This document shows positions 16,275 to 24,786 of a stretch of 49,586 nt of DNA, one piece after another. The translations under genes were made by a program, and so were the position numbers. Origin of the DNA: Akkermansia muciniphila (GTDB lineage Bacteria > Verrucomicrobiota > Verrucomicrobiia > Limisphaerales > JADLHS01). Location: contig CAMCWI010000003.1 in assembly GCA_945882065.1 (NCBI GenBank), positions 1 to 49,586 on the forward strand, in the 5' to 3' direction. The notes under the pieces were generated by a model, which saw only the letters and a program-made list of their open reading frames with translations, did not search any database and had not been told where the DNA came from. How positions within the stretch are numbered: position 1 is the first letter of the stretch; the number at the start of each line of letters is the position of its first letter.

Positions 16275-16644
16275 CACGGACGGGTCAGGACTTAAAACCG
16301 TGTGCATCCGTGTCCCGTCCGCTCCCCTATTTCGGCAGCGAGCGACTTCGCGGAATGTTGCTAGTGCGTTTTGCCGTGCGGCGAGACTCCTCGCAATTTC
16401 GCTGGCCATGAAAATCAAATCGGACCGGGCTCCGGTGTTTCTTCAACTTGTCGCCTATCGGCAACGATGGCGCGAGCGTTCGAGTCTGTGGAGAGAGTCA
16501 CAGCGATGTCACAGGAATGACATAATTTCGCCATCGTTCCAACGGAGTCTCAAAGAAGTCTGTTTGATGCTGAATGTTTTGGACGAACGATTTCCGCGTT
16601 GAAGTTCAAGAGTTCACGGGCAACTTGTGTTGTCCGAACGCGGG

Positions 16645-16675
16645 CCGGAGCGGTCGCAAGGCCGCTCCGGTTTTT
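16645..16675 (+). terminator. Intrinsic terminator on the + strand
   Basis: Perfect 9-bp stem CCGGAGCGG (16645-16653) with CCGCTCCGG (16662-16670), an eight-base loop that can close by one wobble pair, followed directly by TTTTT. No annotated + strand gene lies upstream within 9 kb, so the transcript it ends is unidentified. It lies just 3' of the convergent TIGR04138 gene, whose own strand has no T-run here. Confidence 0.75.
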
Positions 16676-16682
16676 GTTTGGA

Positions 16683-17102
16683 TCAGGAAGCGACCGGTTT
16701 TTCCGGCGGGGCGATCTTGCTTGAAGGGAAGAATGGTTTTCGGAACGCATCATGGAAGTCGTAGCCACCGCCGAAATCGTCGCGGCTGTCCTTCTCTGTT
16801 TTGCCGAGCAACCCGATCTCCACCATGTTGAAAACGATTTCGCCAAAATCTTCGCAGCGTTTGATGCCCCATTCCTCGAAGACCATCTGGGTCATCGGGC
16901 CAAATTGTGCGAGCGCGTAGTCGCGGATGCCGCCGAGCAATTCCTGCCCCGTGACGTGGCGCATCTCGCCCTTGTTTTCTTTCAGGACAATTTTCTGCGT
17001 GTGATCAAGCGCGTCCTTCACGAAGAGGTAGGCGTCGCGCGGATAGCGCGAGTCCTTGGCGATCACCAGGGCGAGCGTGGTTTCAAAAGTCAGTTCCTGC
17101 AT
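16683..17102 (-). CDS. TIGR04138 (Minf_1886) family Verrucomicrobia/Planctomycete-restricted protein
   Basis: 139 residues. Recognised by the N-terminus LTFETTLALVIAKDSRYPRDAYLFVKDAL, by HVTGQELLGGIRDYALAQFGPMT and by VFEEWGIKRCEDFGEIVFNMVE, which define the family named after Methylacidiphilum Minf_1886. The family is confined to the PVC group and its function is unknown. It has no membrane segment or signal; the C-terminal 25 residues (after DFHDAF) are low in complexity. A 43-residue membrane peptide ends 6 bases upstream, so the two are likely co-translated. Good taxonomic marker. Confidence 0.88.
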   Translation of the reverse strand: MQELTFETTLALVIAKDSRYPRDAYLFVKDALDHTQKIVLKENKGEMRHVTGQELLGGIRDYALAQFGPMTQMVFEEWGIKRCEDFGEIVFNMVEIGLLGKTEKDSRDDFGGGYDFHDAFRKPFFPSSKIAPPEKPVAS

Positions 17103-17108
17103 AGCAAT

Positions 17109-17240
17109 TCAAGGTGTGGCGCGCTGGACGATCTGCGTGTTCGGATGCGCTGCGCGATAGGATTTCACAGCCCACCCCATCAGCAACATCCCCAGCACGA
17201 GGCAGAGGACGAGTTGTTCCTGTTTGGTCAGCGCGTTCAC
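17109..17240 (-). CDS. Small single-pass membrane protein, 43 residues
   Basis: Starts with GTG; residues 10-24 (LVLCLVLGMLLMGWA) form one transmembrane helix after a short polar N-terminus (MNALTKQEQ), followed by a basic tail (VKSYRAAHPN). The stop lies 6 bases before the TIGR04138 start. The frame is open, has one hydrophobic block with flanking charges and sits in an operon position, which makes it a credible gene although no Shine-Dalgarno is seen. Function unknown; I recall similar short proteins beside Minf_1886 genes but cannot verify this here. Confidence 0.6.
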   Translation of the reverse strand: MNALTKQEQLVLCLVLGMLLMGWAVKSYRAAHPNTQIVQRATP

Positions 17241-17278
17241 GATGGAACTTTAGTGGGCGATGCGCCCGACTGCAACAG

Positions 17279-17302
17279 TGTATGCTCCGATGTATGCTCC
17301 GA
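17279..17302. repeat. 12-base tandem duplication upstream of the small membrane gene
   Basis: TGTATGCTCCGA occurs twice without a gap. It lies about 40 bases upstream of the GTG start of the 43-residue gene, in the region where its promoter should be. Could be a regulatory half-site pair or a replication slippage. Confidence 0.6.
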
Positions 17303-17345
17303 CGGAATTTCGCTGTCGGCTGGCAGTTTAATTTAGATTTTCATC

Positions 17346-17600
17346 CTACGAATAATTCTCCATCCCCACGCAGGAACAGACCGGGTTGCGGGCGCCGAAG
17401 AAGTTGTCCACGCGGGCGACGGGTGCTTCTCCTTCTCCGCCTTGAGCGGGGAGAGGGCTGGGGAGGTGTCGAAATCTGCCGTAACCCATCCGCCGCTTTG
17501 CCACGTCCTCCGCAGTCGTTCCCTTGAACGCGCGCAGGTCGAGGATGCATTCGTGCGCGACGAGGCCTCTCCTATCGCAAAGTGTGAACAATTCGTTCTT
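17346..17600 (-). pseudogene. Remnant of a second gcvP (glycine dehydrogenase), internally deleted
   Basis: On the minus strand the frame reads [27 protein letters not shown], then foreign residues (HLPSPLPAQGGEGEAP), then [19 protein letters not shown] and GMENYS with a stop. The same blocks occur in the intact gcvP of this window ([14 protein letters not shown], then [19 protein letters not shown] and GMENYS), but there about 115 residues lie between them. The missing part is replaced by a short palindromic repeat (17428-17466), without losing the frame. Identity to the intact gene is high but clearly less than perfect, so this is an old paralogue or transferred copy, not a recent duplication. 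It cannot encode an enzyme. Confidence 0.75.
17428..17466. repeat. Palindromic repeat unit in the gcvP remnant (REP-like)
   Basis: A stem of CTCCGC and GCGGGGAG type followed by AGGGCTGGGGAGG. The same words recur at 20244-20352 (hairpin with CTCCCCG / CGGGGAG and AGGGCAGGGGGGAGG), so both belong to one repeat family. Confidence 0.6.
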
Positions 17601-17634
17601 CGTCTGAACTGCGGCTTCAGGTAAAAGGAAACCG

Positions 17635-18549
17635 ATGAGCAGCCAACTTCCCGCACCAGCCGGCAGCAACACCTTTGAACGAATCAAACGTGTCAGTGCC
17701 GAAGGCCACGAATTCTGGTCGGCGCGCGATTTGGCCCAGGTGCTGGAATACACCAACTTTCGCAACTTTTTCACCGTCATCGCCAAAGCACGCGAAGCGT
17801 GTGCGAGCAGTGGCCATACGGTTTTCGACCATTTCGTTGAAACCAACGAAATGGTCAATCTTGGATCAGGAGCGCAACGGCCCATCGAAGATTGGAAGCT
17901 CTCTCGCGACGCCTGCTACCTCGTAATTCAGAACGCCGATCCGAGCAAGCCTCTCGTGGCACTTGGGCAAACTTATTTCGCCTTGCAAACGCGGCGTCAG
18001 GAAATGGTGGTCAGGAGTTTGAAGGGGCGCGGCTGTGTCGTCCTCGACCAGCCGCAGCGCTCGGAAAGGAGAAGCGCATGGAGGTTTTCTAACACGCCAC
18101 CCGTTGTCACCCTGCTGCGGCTGGTCTCCAACACAGCCGTATCTCCGTCCGCTGGCCACTCACCTCCACTTCTGGACGCACCCCGGCGTTGTGCAGCCGC
18201 TGGATACGCCATCTTCATGGATCACGGGTATCGCGGGCTTTACGGCGGGCTGGGTATGCGCGACATCCCCGAGCGCAAGCGGCTCAAACCCAGGCAGCAG
18301 GTTCTCGATCACATGGGCAGCACGGAACTAGTGGCCAATCTGTTCCGCGCCACGCAGACCGAGGAAAAGCTGAGGCGCGAAAACGTGCGGAACAAAGATC
18401 ACGCCAACCGGATTCACAACGAAGTGGGCCGCAAAGTCCGCAAGACCATTCACGAACTCGGCGGCACGATGCCGGAGAATCTGCCCGTGGCCGAGAGCAT
18501 CAAGAAAGTCGCGAGCCGGGAGAAGAAGCGGGTTAAAGCTGGTCAATAA
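17635..18549 (+). pseudogene. dinD: dinD (DNA damage-inducible protein D-like) interrupted by a REPIN-like element, open frame preserved
   Basis: 304 codons are open with a fair Shine-Dalgarno (AAGGA) before the ATG. Residues 1-123 are a good DinD/Bro-N-like N-terminus (FWSARDLAQVLEYTNFRNF, then GQTYFALQTRRQE). Residues 191-304 are a good DinD C-terminus (YAIFMDHGYRGLYGGL, VLDHMGSTELVANLFRATQT and HELGGTMPENLPVAESIKK). Residues about 124-190 do not resemble DinD and are encoded by a mobile-type repeat (18025-18147) plus a stretch read in the wrong frame: the DinD-like GVVQPLD is found in the +2 frame at 18185-18205, and one base is missing before TACGCC. So the insertion shifted the frame and the one-base loss restored it. 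DinD of E. coli is an SOS protein that inhibits RecA. Probably inactive, but a chimeric protein could still be made. Confidence 0.75.
18025..18147. repeat. REPIN-like element inserted in dinD (family shared with 49439-49544)
   Basis: Left half: GGCGCGGCTGTGTC, spacer, GACCAGCCGCAGCGC. Right half: CTGCTGCGGCTGGT, spacer, ACACAGCCG. The same words in the same order build the intact copy at 49439-49544. Each half folds into a hairpin (CGGCTG with CAGCCG). The right terminal repeat is degraded here (TATCTCC instead of CGCTCC). It is read through in the dinD frame without a stop codon. Confidence 0.85.
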
Positions 18550-18558
18550 AATAAACCA

Positions 18559-18816
18559 ATGGCTATACATGCACCCAAAGATGAGATGCTCCATGCGGTG
18601 GAACTGGCTCTGGCCTGCAAGTGGGACGCCGCGCATCAACTAGTCCAGCACTACGAAGAGGACCCAACAGCCGCGTGGATTCACGCCGTGTTGCACAAGA
18701 TCGAAGGCGATCTGGGGAACGCCCGATATTGGTATCATCGCGCAAACCGGATGGATCATGTCGCCGACGAACCGCGTGCGGAACTCGCCGCCATTCAAGC
18801 CGAGCTCAATTACTAG
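18559..18816 (+). CDS. Conserved hypothetical protein, 85 residues
   Basis: The sequence contains the pattern WDAAHQLVQHYEEDPTAAWIHAVLHKIEGDLGNARYWYHRA, which I recognise from short conserved proteins spread across Proteobacteria and Verrucomicrobia, with ALHRxEGD-NAxYWYxRA as the conserved core. It is a soluble helical protein without catalytic residues that I can name; TPR-like helix pairs are possible. It starts 9 bases after the dinD stop, so it may share the dinD promoter. Function unknown. Confidence 0.7.
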   Translation: MAIHAPKDEMLHAVELALACKWDAAHQLVQHYEEDPTAAWIHAVLHKIEGDLGNARYWYHRANRMDHVADEPRAELAAIQAELNY

Positions 18817-18900
18817 GTTTTGCGAATCGGACTGGTTTCAAAGTCGCACGCAGGAGAAACCCCTTGTCCAACCAAGGTAAAGCCGGACCATTCCATCTGA

Positions 18901-20085
18901 TCACGCGGGCGTTTCGGCCAGCGCCAGCTTCTTATCAAACATGACGGTGTCGCTCATCTTGTGCTTGGACGCGGCGACGCGGCCGGCTGTGTATTTGTCC
19001 AACGCTTGCTGCATCTGGGTTTTGTGATTGGCGTAGTGCAACGCGGTTTCCGGAGCGATATCACCTGCGAGCACGGCGTTGATCAGAGATTGTTCGAAGC
19101 TATGCCAACCCCAAGGTGTGACACTGCTTTCGATGATCTCGTGTAGGTTGTGCTTCTCTGATTCCCCGGAGATGATGACTTCACGCGAGCGCATGTTGTT
19201 ACCCATGACTTCCGTGACCAACTGTAGTCCGCCATCCAGCCTTGGAACAAGCCGTTGACTCACCACCCAGCGCAACGCATCCGCCAACCGCTGCCGCATG
19301 AGGGATTCCTCGCCTTTGTCAAACATGCCCAAGACGCGGTTGATCGTCTGGCTTGCGTTGATCGTATGGAGAGACGAGAAAACGAGATGCCCCGTCTCGC
19401 CAGCGGTGATGGCGACCTCCATGGTTTCCCGATCCCGGATTTCGCCGACCATGATCGTGTGAGGTGACTGACGCAATGCCGCCTTGAGGCCCACCGCAGG
19501 ATCGAAGTAATCCTTGCCGTATTCGCGCTGACTGAACGTCGCTTGAATCGGTTCATGCAGATATTCGATGGGGTCTTCGAGGCTGATGACATGGATATCC
19601 TGGTTGAGATTGATTTCGTTCAAGATCGCCGCCAGCGTGGTCGTCTTGCCTGTGCCGGTGGCGCCGGTGATAAAAACCAATCCGGCGTTTTCGTGGATGA
19701 TCTGGTCAAAGACCGGGGGAACTTTGAGATCCTGAAGTTGCGGGATCGTGTTGGAGAGCTTACGCATGACGATCGCGCGATGTCCCCCTCGAGAATAGAT
19801 ATTGACCCGGAATCGCGCTACACCCGGCACGGAATAACTGCAATCGCACGAGCCGTTCTTGCGGTAGTTTTCCGCGACCAACTCATTGCCATCAATCAGG
19901 ACGTCAGACAATTGCGCCGTCATCTCGGTGGTGACGGGTTCAGCGATCAAATCACTGGTGTATGAACGCAATTTCCCATAACAGGACATCTGCGGCACCC
20001 GGCCGGGAATAAACAACAAGTCGGAAATGCCATTTTCACACAGGATCATGGCTATCAGCAGATCATTGAAACGCTTTTTATTCAT
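18901..20085 (-). CDS. pilT: PilT/PilU-type type IV pilus retraction ATPase
   Basis: 394 residues. The N-terminal part (about 1-110) is the PAS-like domain seen in PilT (FNDLLIAMILCENGISDLLFIPG). The ATPase core has Walker A GATGTGKTTT (141-150), an Asp box (HVISLEDPIEYLH), a Walker B region (HTIMVGEIRDRETMEVAITAGETGHLVFSSLHT) including the conserved His of the AIRNLIRE-type PilT family, and ADALRWVVSQRLVPRLDGGLQLVTEVM. The protein powers retraction of type IV pili; no pilin or pilus assembly gene is near, as is common for scattered pil genes. An upstream ATG at 20127 is rejected, since MNKKRFNDLL gives the family-like start. PilT and PilU cannot be separated by eye. Confidence 0.85.
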   Translation of the reverse strand: MNKKRFNDLLIAMILCENGISDLLFIPGRVPQMSCYGKLRSYTSDLIAEPVTTEMTAQLSDVLIDGNELVAENYRKNGSCDCSYSVPGVARFRVNIYSRGGHRAIVMRKLSNTIPQLQDLKVPPVFDQIIHENAGLVFITGATGTGKTTTLAAILNEINLNQDIHVISLEDPIEYLHEPIQATFSQREYGKDYFDPAVGLKAALRQSPHTIMVGEIRDRETMEVAITAGETGHLVFSSLHTINASQTINRVLGMFDKGEESLMRQRLADALRWVVSQRLVPRLDGGLQLVTEVMGNNMRSREVIISGESEKHNLHEIIESSVTPWGWHSFEQSLINAVLAGDIAPETALHYANHKTQMQQALDKYTAGRVAASKHKMSDTVMFDKKLALAETPA

Positions 20086-20243
20086 AAAAACATCTATCGG
20101 GGGGCCATTTAGCAATTTCCGTGACATTACAGAGCCGGTGTTTGAGTTGGCGGTTACCCATTCAAGACACGGGAAACTCTGGCGTTATGATACGAAGAGG
20201 CACAGAGGTGAACTGTGAAACAAACGAACGGTGCGCCGGCTAT

Positions 20244-20352
20244 GCGCCCTCTCCTCATTCGGCGAGGAAAGGGCAGGGGGGAGGAGTCGTGTGCCTTTGG
20301 AATTAAAGCCCCTCACGTCGTTCGTCTCCCCGTTTTAGCGGGGAGAAGCGCG
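20244..20352. repeat. Palindromic repeat pair upstream of the histidine kinase
   Basis: The left unit contains CCTCTCCTC, then GCGAGG, AGGGCAGGGGGGAGG. The right unit is a perfect 8-bp hairpin TCTCCCCG/CGGGGAGA (20325-20346) with a 6-base loop. The remaining spacer 20086-20243 shows nothing I can name. Same family as 17428-17466. Confidence 0.6.
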
Positions 20353-20408
20353 CAAGCATTTGGTTCTTCACAGAAGTTCTCTGTTCCCCTAAAGTCTTGA
20401 CTAGAATC

Positions 20409-22694
20409 ATGAAGTCAAAGGAATCTCCGAACGAGCCGGGCCGTCTCGCCGCGCTCGATCGCTATGCGGTGCTGGACACGCCGGCGGAAGTAGAGTTTGA
20501 TGATTTTACGAAGCTCGCCTCGCAGATTTGCCAGACGCCCATCGCGCTGATTTCGCTGCTGGATGAGCGGCGGCAGTGGTTCAAGAGCAAGGTGGGCCTC
20601 GAGGTCGCTGAGACGCCCCGGAATCTCTCCTTTTGCCAGCACACCATCCAGGGGTCGGAGCTGCTCGAAATCCCCGATGCCCGGCAGGACGAACGTTTTC
20701 GCGACAATCCGCTAGTGACCGGGGAGCCCCGCATCCGCTTCTACGCAGGGGCGCTCCTCACCACCCCGGACGGCTATAACCTCGGAACGCTCTGCGTCAT
20801 TGATCGCGTGCCTCGCGATCTCACAACCGAACAGCGAGACGGGCTCAATCGACTGGCCCGTCAGGTGATGACGCAACTGGAATTGCGGCGGTCCCGAGAG
20901 GAATTCCGTCAGGAGTTGGCGGCGCGGCAGGCGGCGGAGGGACGACTGCGGCGTGCCAGCGACTTACTCTCGGCTGTGGGCCAGCTGCAAGCGGGTTATA
21001 TCAACAAGGTCAAGATAGACTCGGCGGAAACTTTCGACGCCCTTCTGAAGCTGATATTGAGCTTTACGAACAGTGAATACGGTTTTGTGGCTGAAGTGCT
21101 GCGTGATGGCCAAGGCCGACCCTACCTCAAGACCCATGCGATTACGAACATCGCCTGGAACGAGGAGATGCGGGCTTTTTACGAAAAGCACAAAGCCGCG
21201 GGCTTGGAATTCCATAACCTCAAGACCCTGTTCGGCGCCGCCCTCACTACGGGTGAAACGGTCATCGCCAACGCGCCGGACACCGACCCCCGCGGGGGAG
21301 GTCTGCCGCCGGGCCATCCGCCGATGAACTCTTTTCTCGGGGTGCCCATCAAGCACGGCGGCGAACTGATCGCCATGGTGGGCGTGTCCAACCGGCCGGG
21401 CGGCTACGATGAGACGCTGGTCGAGGAAATCGACCCGCTCCTGTCCACCTATTCCACCATCATCAGGGGCTTCCAGTTAGCGAAGCAGCAACGCGCCGAC
21501 CAGCAGCGGATTTTGGCGTTGAATGAGGACTTGGAAGCCCGCGCCGGCGAACTGGCGAAGGCGCAGCAAGAGAAAGACCGCGCGGAGCGCGAGCGTTTGG
21601 AAGCCCTGCAGGAGCATTCGGCCGGTCTGGAGCGGCGGGTCGCCGAACGCACGGTAGAACTGGAGCGAACCCGCCGGCAGTTTGAGGACCTGTTTGAGTT
21701 CGCGCCGGACGCGTTGGTGATGATGGATCAGGCGGGGAGAATCAAACTGATCAACTCTCAGGCCGAGCAGCTGTTCGGTTGGACCCGTGCGGAATTAGTG
21801 GGCCAGGCGGTGGATATCTTGATGCCGAGCCCTCTGCGGGCCGGTTATCTCACCCAGCGCAACCGTTTTCTCCAGGCGGCCAAGGCCCGACCGATGGGGT
21901 CGGGTAAAACCAATCTGCTGGGCCTGCGCAAGGATGGGACGGAATTCTCCGTGGAAATCAGCCTCAGCCCGGTGCAAACGGCGGAAGGCACGCTGGTGGC
22001 CGCCGCCGTGCGAGACATCTCCGAACGCAAGCAATTGGAGCAGGAGTTGGCGCGCCTCAGTTCCCATGAGCAGGAACGCCTCGCCTATGAGTTGCACGAC
22101 CATTTTGGTGCGTATCTGGCCGGCATCGCATTCCGCATCAAAACGCTGTCGGAAGACTTGGGACGGCGCGCCATGCCCGAGGCGGTCATGGCCCAGCAGT
22201 TAGTCCTGCAAGTCAATGCCGGCATTGACCAGGTCCGGAATTTTGCCCGGCTGCTCGTCCCGGTGAATCTGGCCGCGGGGGGGCTCGCGGCGGGATTGTC
22301 CCAGATGGGGAAAGAGATGGAGACGGTTTTTAACATTGTTTGCCGGGTGACAGTGTCGCCGGAGCTGCCGCCGCTGACCCAGGATCAAAGCCTGCAACTT
22401 TACCGCATCGCCCAGGAAGCCGCGCGCAACGCGATCCAGCACGGCAAGGCCCGACAGATCACGCTCTCCATCCGGTGCGACACGGAGAGCCTGATTCAAA
22501 CGGTTACGAACGATGGCAAAACCTGGAATATTGAACATGTTTCCTCTGTGGGACTGGGGCTGCGCATCATGCGGCATCGCGCGGCCACCCTCGGTGGCAC
22601 GCTGACCCTCAAATCCAATCCCGCCGGCCATACGGAGGCCATCTGCCGGGTGCCGCTCGCGACGATCACCCAAAGGGAAAACTCTAGCGCATGA
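20409..22694 (+). CDS. Soluble GAF-GAF-PAS hybrid-free histidine kinase (NarL-type HisKA_3)
   Basis: 761 residues without transmembrane segments. Order: GAF domain 1 (about 30-165, with [11 protein letters not shown], a signature of a GAF subgroup found in sensor kinases), GAF domain 2 (about 200-355, [19 protein letters not shown]), a coiled coil (about 360-430), a PAS domain (about 430-545, [19 protein letters not shown]), HisKA_3 dimerisation domain with His563 in [15 protein letters not shown], and a HATPase domain (about 650-750, [16 protein letters not shown]). It senses a cytoplasmic signal through GAF/PAS and phosphorylates the partner regulator, whose gene starts 4 bases before this stop. 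ATG 20409 is preferred over the TTG at 20397. Confidence 0.88.
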   Translation: MKSKESPNEPGRLAALDRYAVLDTPAEVEFDDFTKLASQICQTPIALISLLDERRQWFKSKVGLEVAETPRNLSFCQHTIQGSELLEIPDARQDERFRDNPLVTGEPRIRFYAGALLTTPDGYNLGTLCVIDRVPRDLTTEQRDGLNRLARQVMTQLELRRSREEFRQELAARQAAEGRLRRASDLLSAVGQLQAGYINKVKIDSAETFDALLKLILSFTNSEYGFVAEVLRDGQGRPYLKTHAITNIAWNEEMRAFYEKHKAAGLEFHNLKTLFGAALTTGETVIANAPDTDPRGGGLPPGHPPMNSFLGVPIKHGGELIAMVGVSNRPGGYDETLVEEIDPLLSTYSTIIRGFQLAKQQRADQQRILALNEDLEARAGELAKAQQEKDRAERERLEALQEHSAGLERRVAERTVELERTRRQFEDLFEFAPDALVMMDQAGRIKLINSQAEQLFGWTRAELVGQAVDILMPSPLRAGYLTQRNRFLQAAKARPMGSGKTNLLGLRKDGTEFSVEISLSPVQTAEGTLVAAAVRDISERKQLEQELARLSSHEQERLAYELHDHFGAYLAGIAFRIKTLSEDLGRRAMPEAVMAQQLVLQVNAGIDQVRNFARLLVPVNLAAGGLAAGLSQMGKEMETVFNIVCRVTVSPELPPLTQDQSLQLYRIAQEAARNAIQHGKARQITLSIRCDTESLIQTVTNDGKTWNIEHVSSVGLGLRIMRHRAATLGGTLTLKSNPAGHTEAICRVPLATITQRENSSA

Positions 22695-23341
22695 AAAAAC
22701 TCCGCATTTTGATCGTGGATGACCACCCGTTTTTTCGGAGCGGTCTGGTGCAATGGTTGAATCACCAGGAGCGGGTGACCAGCTGCGGGGAGGCTGGCTC
22801 GGCGGCAGAGGCCCGGAGTGCCGTGGCTGAATTGCAGCCCGACGTTGTTCTCATGGACCTGCGATTGGGGGATGGCGACGGCTTGAATCTGATCCGGGAG
22901 CTGTCGTCCGAATATCCGCAGATGCGATTTTTAGCGCTGTCCCAGTTTGATGAAGACTTATACGCCCACCGCGCCATGCAGGCTGGCGCCCGGGGTTACC
23001 TGATGAAATCCGAGGCCACCGAAACGGTTCTGGGGGCAATTGAAACGGTGGTACAAGGGGGCATTCATCTCAGCCCGCAGATGGCGGCCAAGCTGCTCCA
23101 AAACATCTTCCCGGATCCGTGCTCCAAAACGGTAAATCTGGCCAAGTTATCCGACCGGGAATTTCAGGTGTTTCAACTGTTGGGCTGCGGCCGGAGCACA
23201 CTCCAGATCTCGGGGCATTTGAAGCTCAGCCCCAAGACGGTTGAGACCTATCGTGAGCATCTCAAAAAAAAGCTGAATCTGCCGGATGGACCGGCGTTGT
23301 TACGTGCCGCGACGATTTGGACAGAATCCGGCACATTGTAG
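22691..23341 (+). CDS. NarL/FixJ family response regulator
   Basis: 216 residues. Receiver domain with acidic pair Asp10-Asp11, phosphoacceptor Asp56 ([10 protein letters not shown]) and Lys106 (GYLMKSEA); LuxR-type helix-turn-helix at about 145-205 ([45 protein letters not shown]). It starts in an ATGA overlap with the kinase gene, so the two are a cognate pair. The HTH sequence has [11 protein letters not shown] in place of the usual NKEIAxxL, a modest deviation within the first two helices. Targets are unknown; the exported PAS protein gene 360 bases downstream is a candidate. Confidence 0.9.
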   Translation: MKKLRILIVDDHPFFRSGLVQWLNHQERVTSCGEAGSAAEARSAVAELQPDVVLMDLRLGDGDGLNLIRELSSEYPQMRFLALSQFDEDLYAHRAMQAGARGYLMKSEATETVLGAIETVVQGGIHLSPQMAAKLLQNIFPDPCSKTVNLAKLSDREFQVFQLLGCGRSTLQISGHLKLSPKTVETYREHLKKKLNLPDGPALLRAATIWTESGTL

Positions 23342-23702
23342 AGTAGCCAACCCACTGCCCGTACCGCGCCCGATGGCGGCATTGAGCCCGGCTGGGCTTG
23401 CCGCAAAAAAATCCTCCGGCCCGAGATCCCTGCCTGTGTGCCATCGTGTTCCGCCCCTGTGGCAGCCGGTGTAAGGGTAACCTTTACTCCGAATAGTGGT
23501 GTTCACCTGATGGCGCGCCGTGCCCCTCTCTGCAACTATAAGCCTCGGTAAATAACGGCGTATGAACCATGATCTATAATTTCACTCTGTACCCTTTGAC
23601 CACCCTGCTGGGTACGCCACCTCTCGTCACGGCGCTCTGCCCGGCAAGCGCTTTGTGCGTGAGAATGTTTCCGCGTGTGGCTTTTATTTTCTGCTCTCTC
23701 TT
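23342..23702. other. 361-base spacer between the response regulator and the exported PAS gene
   Basis: No gene supported by motif or codon pattern. I see no clear terminator or promoter. The sequence ends just before the exported PAS protein start. Confidence 0.5.
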
Positions 23703-23717
23703 ATGTCTATCCCTGTC

Positions 23718-24749
23718 ATGAAACCTCGCTTATCTCTTATTCTGCTCGGCTTTTTGCTGGCGGCTGCTCCCCTAGGTCGCGCCCAGAGTCTGCTGACCAC
23801 GTTGCCCGTTTTCACCAACGCTTGGGATCTGGCTCATATCCGCGTTTTGGACAAGGACACCAACAGCCTGATTGTTAATGCCAATCAATTGTATCTGGAA
23901 AATCTGCAGGGCGGCGGCCTTGCATGGGTCACCAACTTGGAGAGCATTTTGGGCAAGACGGTCTATGACTTTTACGCGGTCGCCAAGGCTGATGCCTTGC
24001 ATGCCGAGGAGCAGCAATGCCTCGCCACCGGCTTGACCATAGATAAGCTTATCCAACTCTCCCCGTTCGGGACTCCGGCCTCCTGGCAGCATATGAATTT
24101 GAGCCTGCTGAAGGATGATCAGGGCAGGCCTTATGGCTTTCGTTGGCAGTTTTACCCCGTCCCCGCCCCCGGCCAGACCCACATCCCGGACGCCACCAAT
24201 GTGTGGCAGGCCACCCAGCTGTTCATCAGCGACAAAGATACGAACAGTATCATCATCAATGCGAACAGCAATTACATCGCCTCATTGCAGGGTAAATTCC
24301 CCGAGATCCAATCCGTGACCAACCTGATCGGCCGTGACGACTATTATTTCTACCCGACGGCGGATGCGGATAAATTCCGTGCAGACGACCATCAGGTCAT
24401 GACCACGGGGATCGGCTACCATGCCGTGGAAGCCAACCAGCAGATCGGCGGGCCGGTGACCTATCTCGACGTCACCAAGACGCCGCTGCGGGACGCGCAG
24501 GGGAACGTGTTTGGGGTGCATCTCGAATTCTTCGCCCTGCCGCAACTCAGCTTGCAGCGGGTCGCCAGCGGGGGCGCGGAGCTTTTCTGGCCTGCCGAAC
24601 AAAGCGTTTACCGTGTCCAAGAGTCCGCCTCCGTCAGCGGACCGTGGACGAACTCTATGGCCACGCCCGTCATTTCTGGCGGACAGTTCCGGGCGGCGGT
24701 AACCCCAGCGGGGGGTAACCGGTTTTATCGGTTGATAAAAAATCCGTGA
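23718..24749 (+). CDS. Exported protein with two PAS domains and a C-terminal Verrucomicrobia-type domain
   Basis: 343 residues. Signal peptide MKPRLSLILLGFLLAAAPLGRAQ (alternative start ATG 23703 adds five residues). Two PAS_4-like units follow: residues about 30-150 (VLDKDTNSLIVNANQLYLENL, then ILGKTVYDFYAVAKADAL) and about 160-275 (ISDKDTNSIIINANSNYIASL, then LIGRDDYYFYPTADADKFRADD). The repeat DKDTNSxIxxNAN followed by GK/GR-x-x-YDFY / YYFY is the canonical PAS_4 start. The last about 70 residues (LSLQRVASGGAELFW, then YRVQESASVSGPWTNS and GNRFYRLIK) form a short beta-rich tail common in exported Verrucomicrobia proteins. There is no kinase, cyclase or transmembrane part, so it is a free sensory or ligand-binding protein outside the cytoplasm. 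It follows a two-component pair on the same strand. Confidence 0.75.
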   Translation: MKPRLSLILLGFLLAAAPLGRAQSLLTTLPVFTNAWDLAHIRVLDKDTNSLIVNANQLYLENLQGGGLAWVTNLESILGKTVYDFYAVAKADALHAEEQQCLATGLTIDKLIQLSPFGTPASWQHMNLSLLKDDQGRPYGFRWQFYPVPAPGQTHIPDATNVWQATQLFISDKDTNSIIINANSNYIASLQGKFPEIQSVTNLIGRDDYYFYPTADADKFRADDHQVMTTGIGYHAVEANQQIGGPVTYLDVTKTPLRDAQGNVFGVHLEFFALPQLSLQRVASGGAELFWPAEQSVYRVQESASVSGPWTNSMATPVISGGQFRAAVTPAGGNRFYRLIKNP

Positions 24750-24786
24750 GAGCCGACCCGAAACACATTTTGAATCGACCATAAAA

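Larger units (their letters stand above)
16034..16682. other. 649-base intergenic region upstream of the TonB operon
   Basis: It holds the 5' flank of the TonB operon, a 24-base palindrome (16251-16274) and a +-strand intrinsic terminator (16645-16675), listed separately. No convincing gene is present: an open + frame ending at 16602 (ATG 16300 or 16408) is basic, without recognised motifs and lacks a Shine-Dalgarno. An 11-codon frame (ATG 16567, stop 16602) lies before the terminator. I cannot pick a promoter for the operon with confidence. Confidence 0.5.

Noticed and set aside
16300..16602. A 100-codon + frame upstream of the terminator
   Set aside because: No ribosome-binding site, unusual composition (many Arg and Ser) and no motif; kept only as part of the region description.
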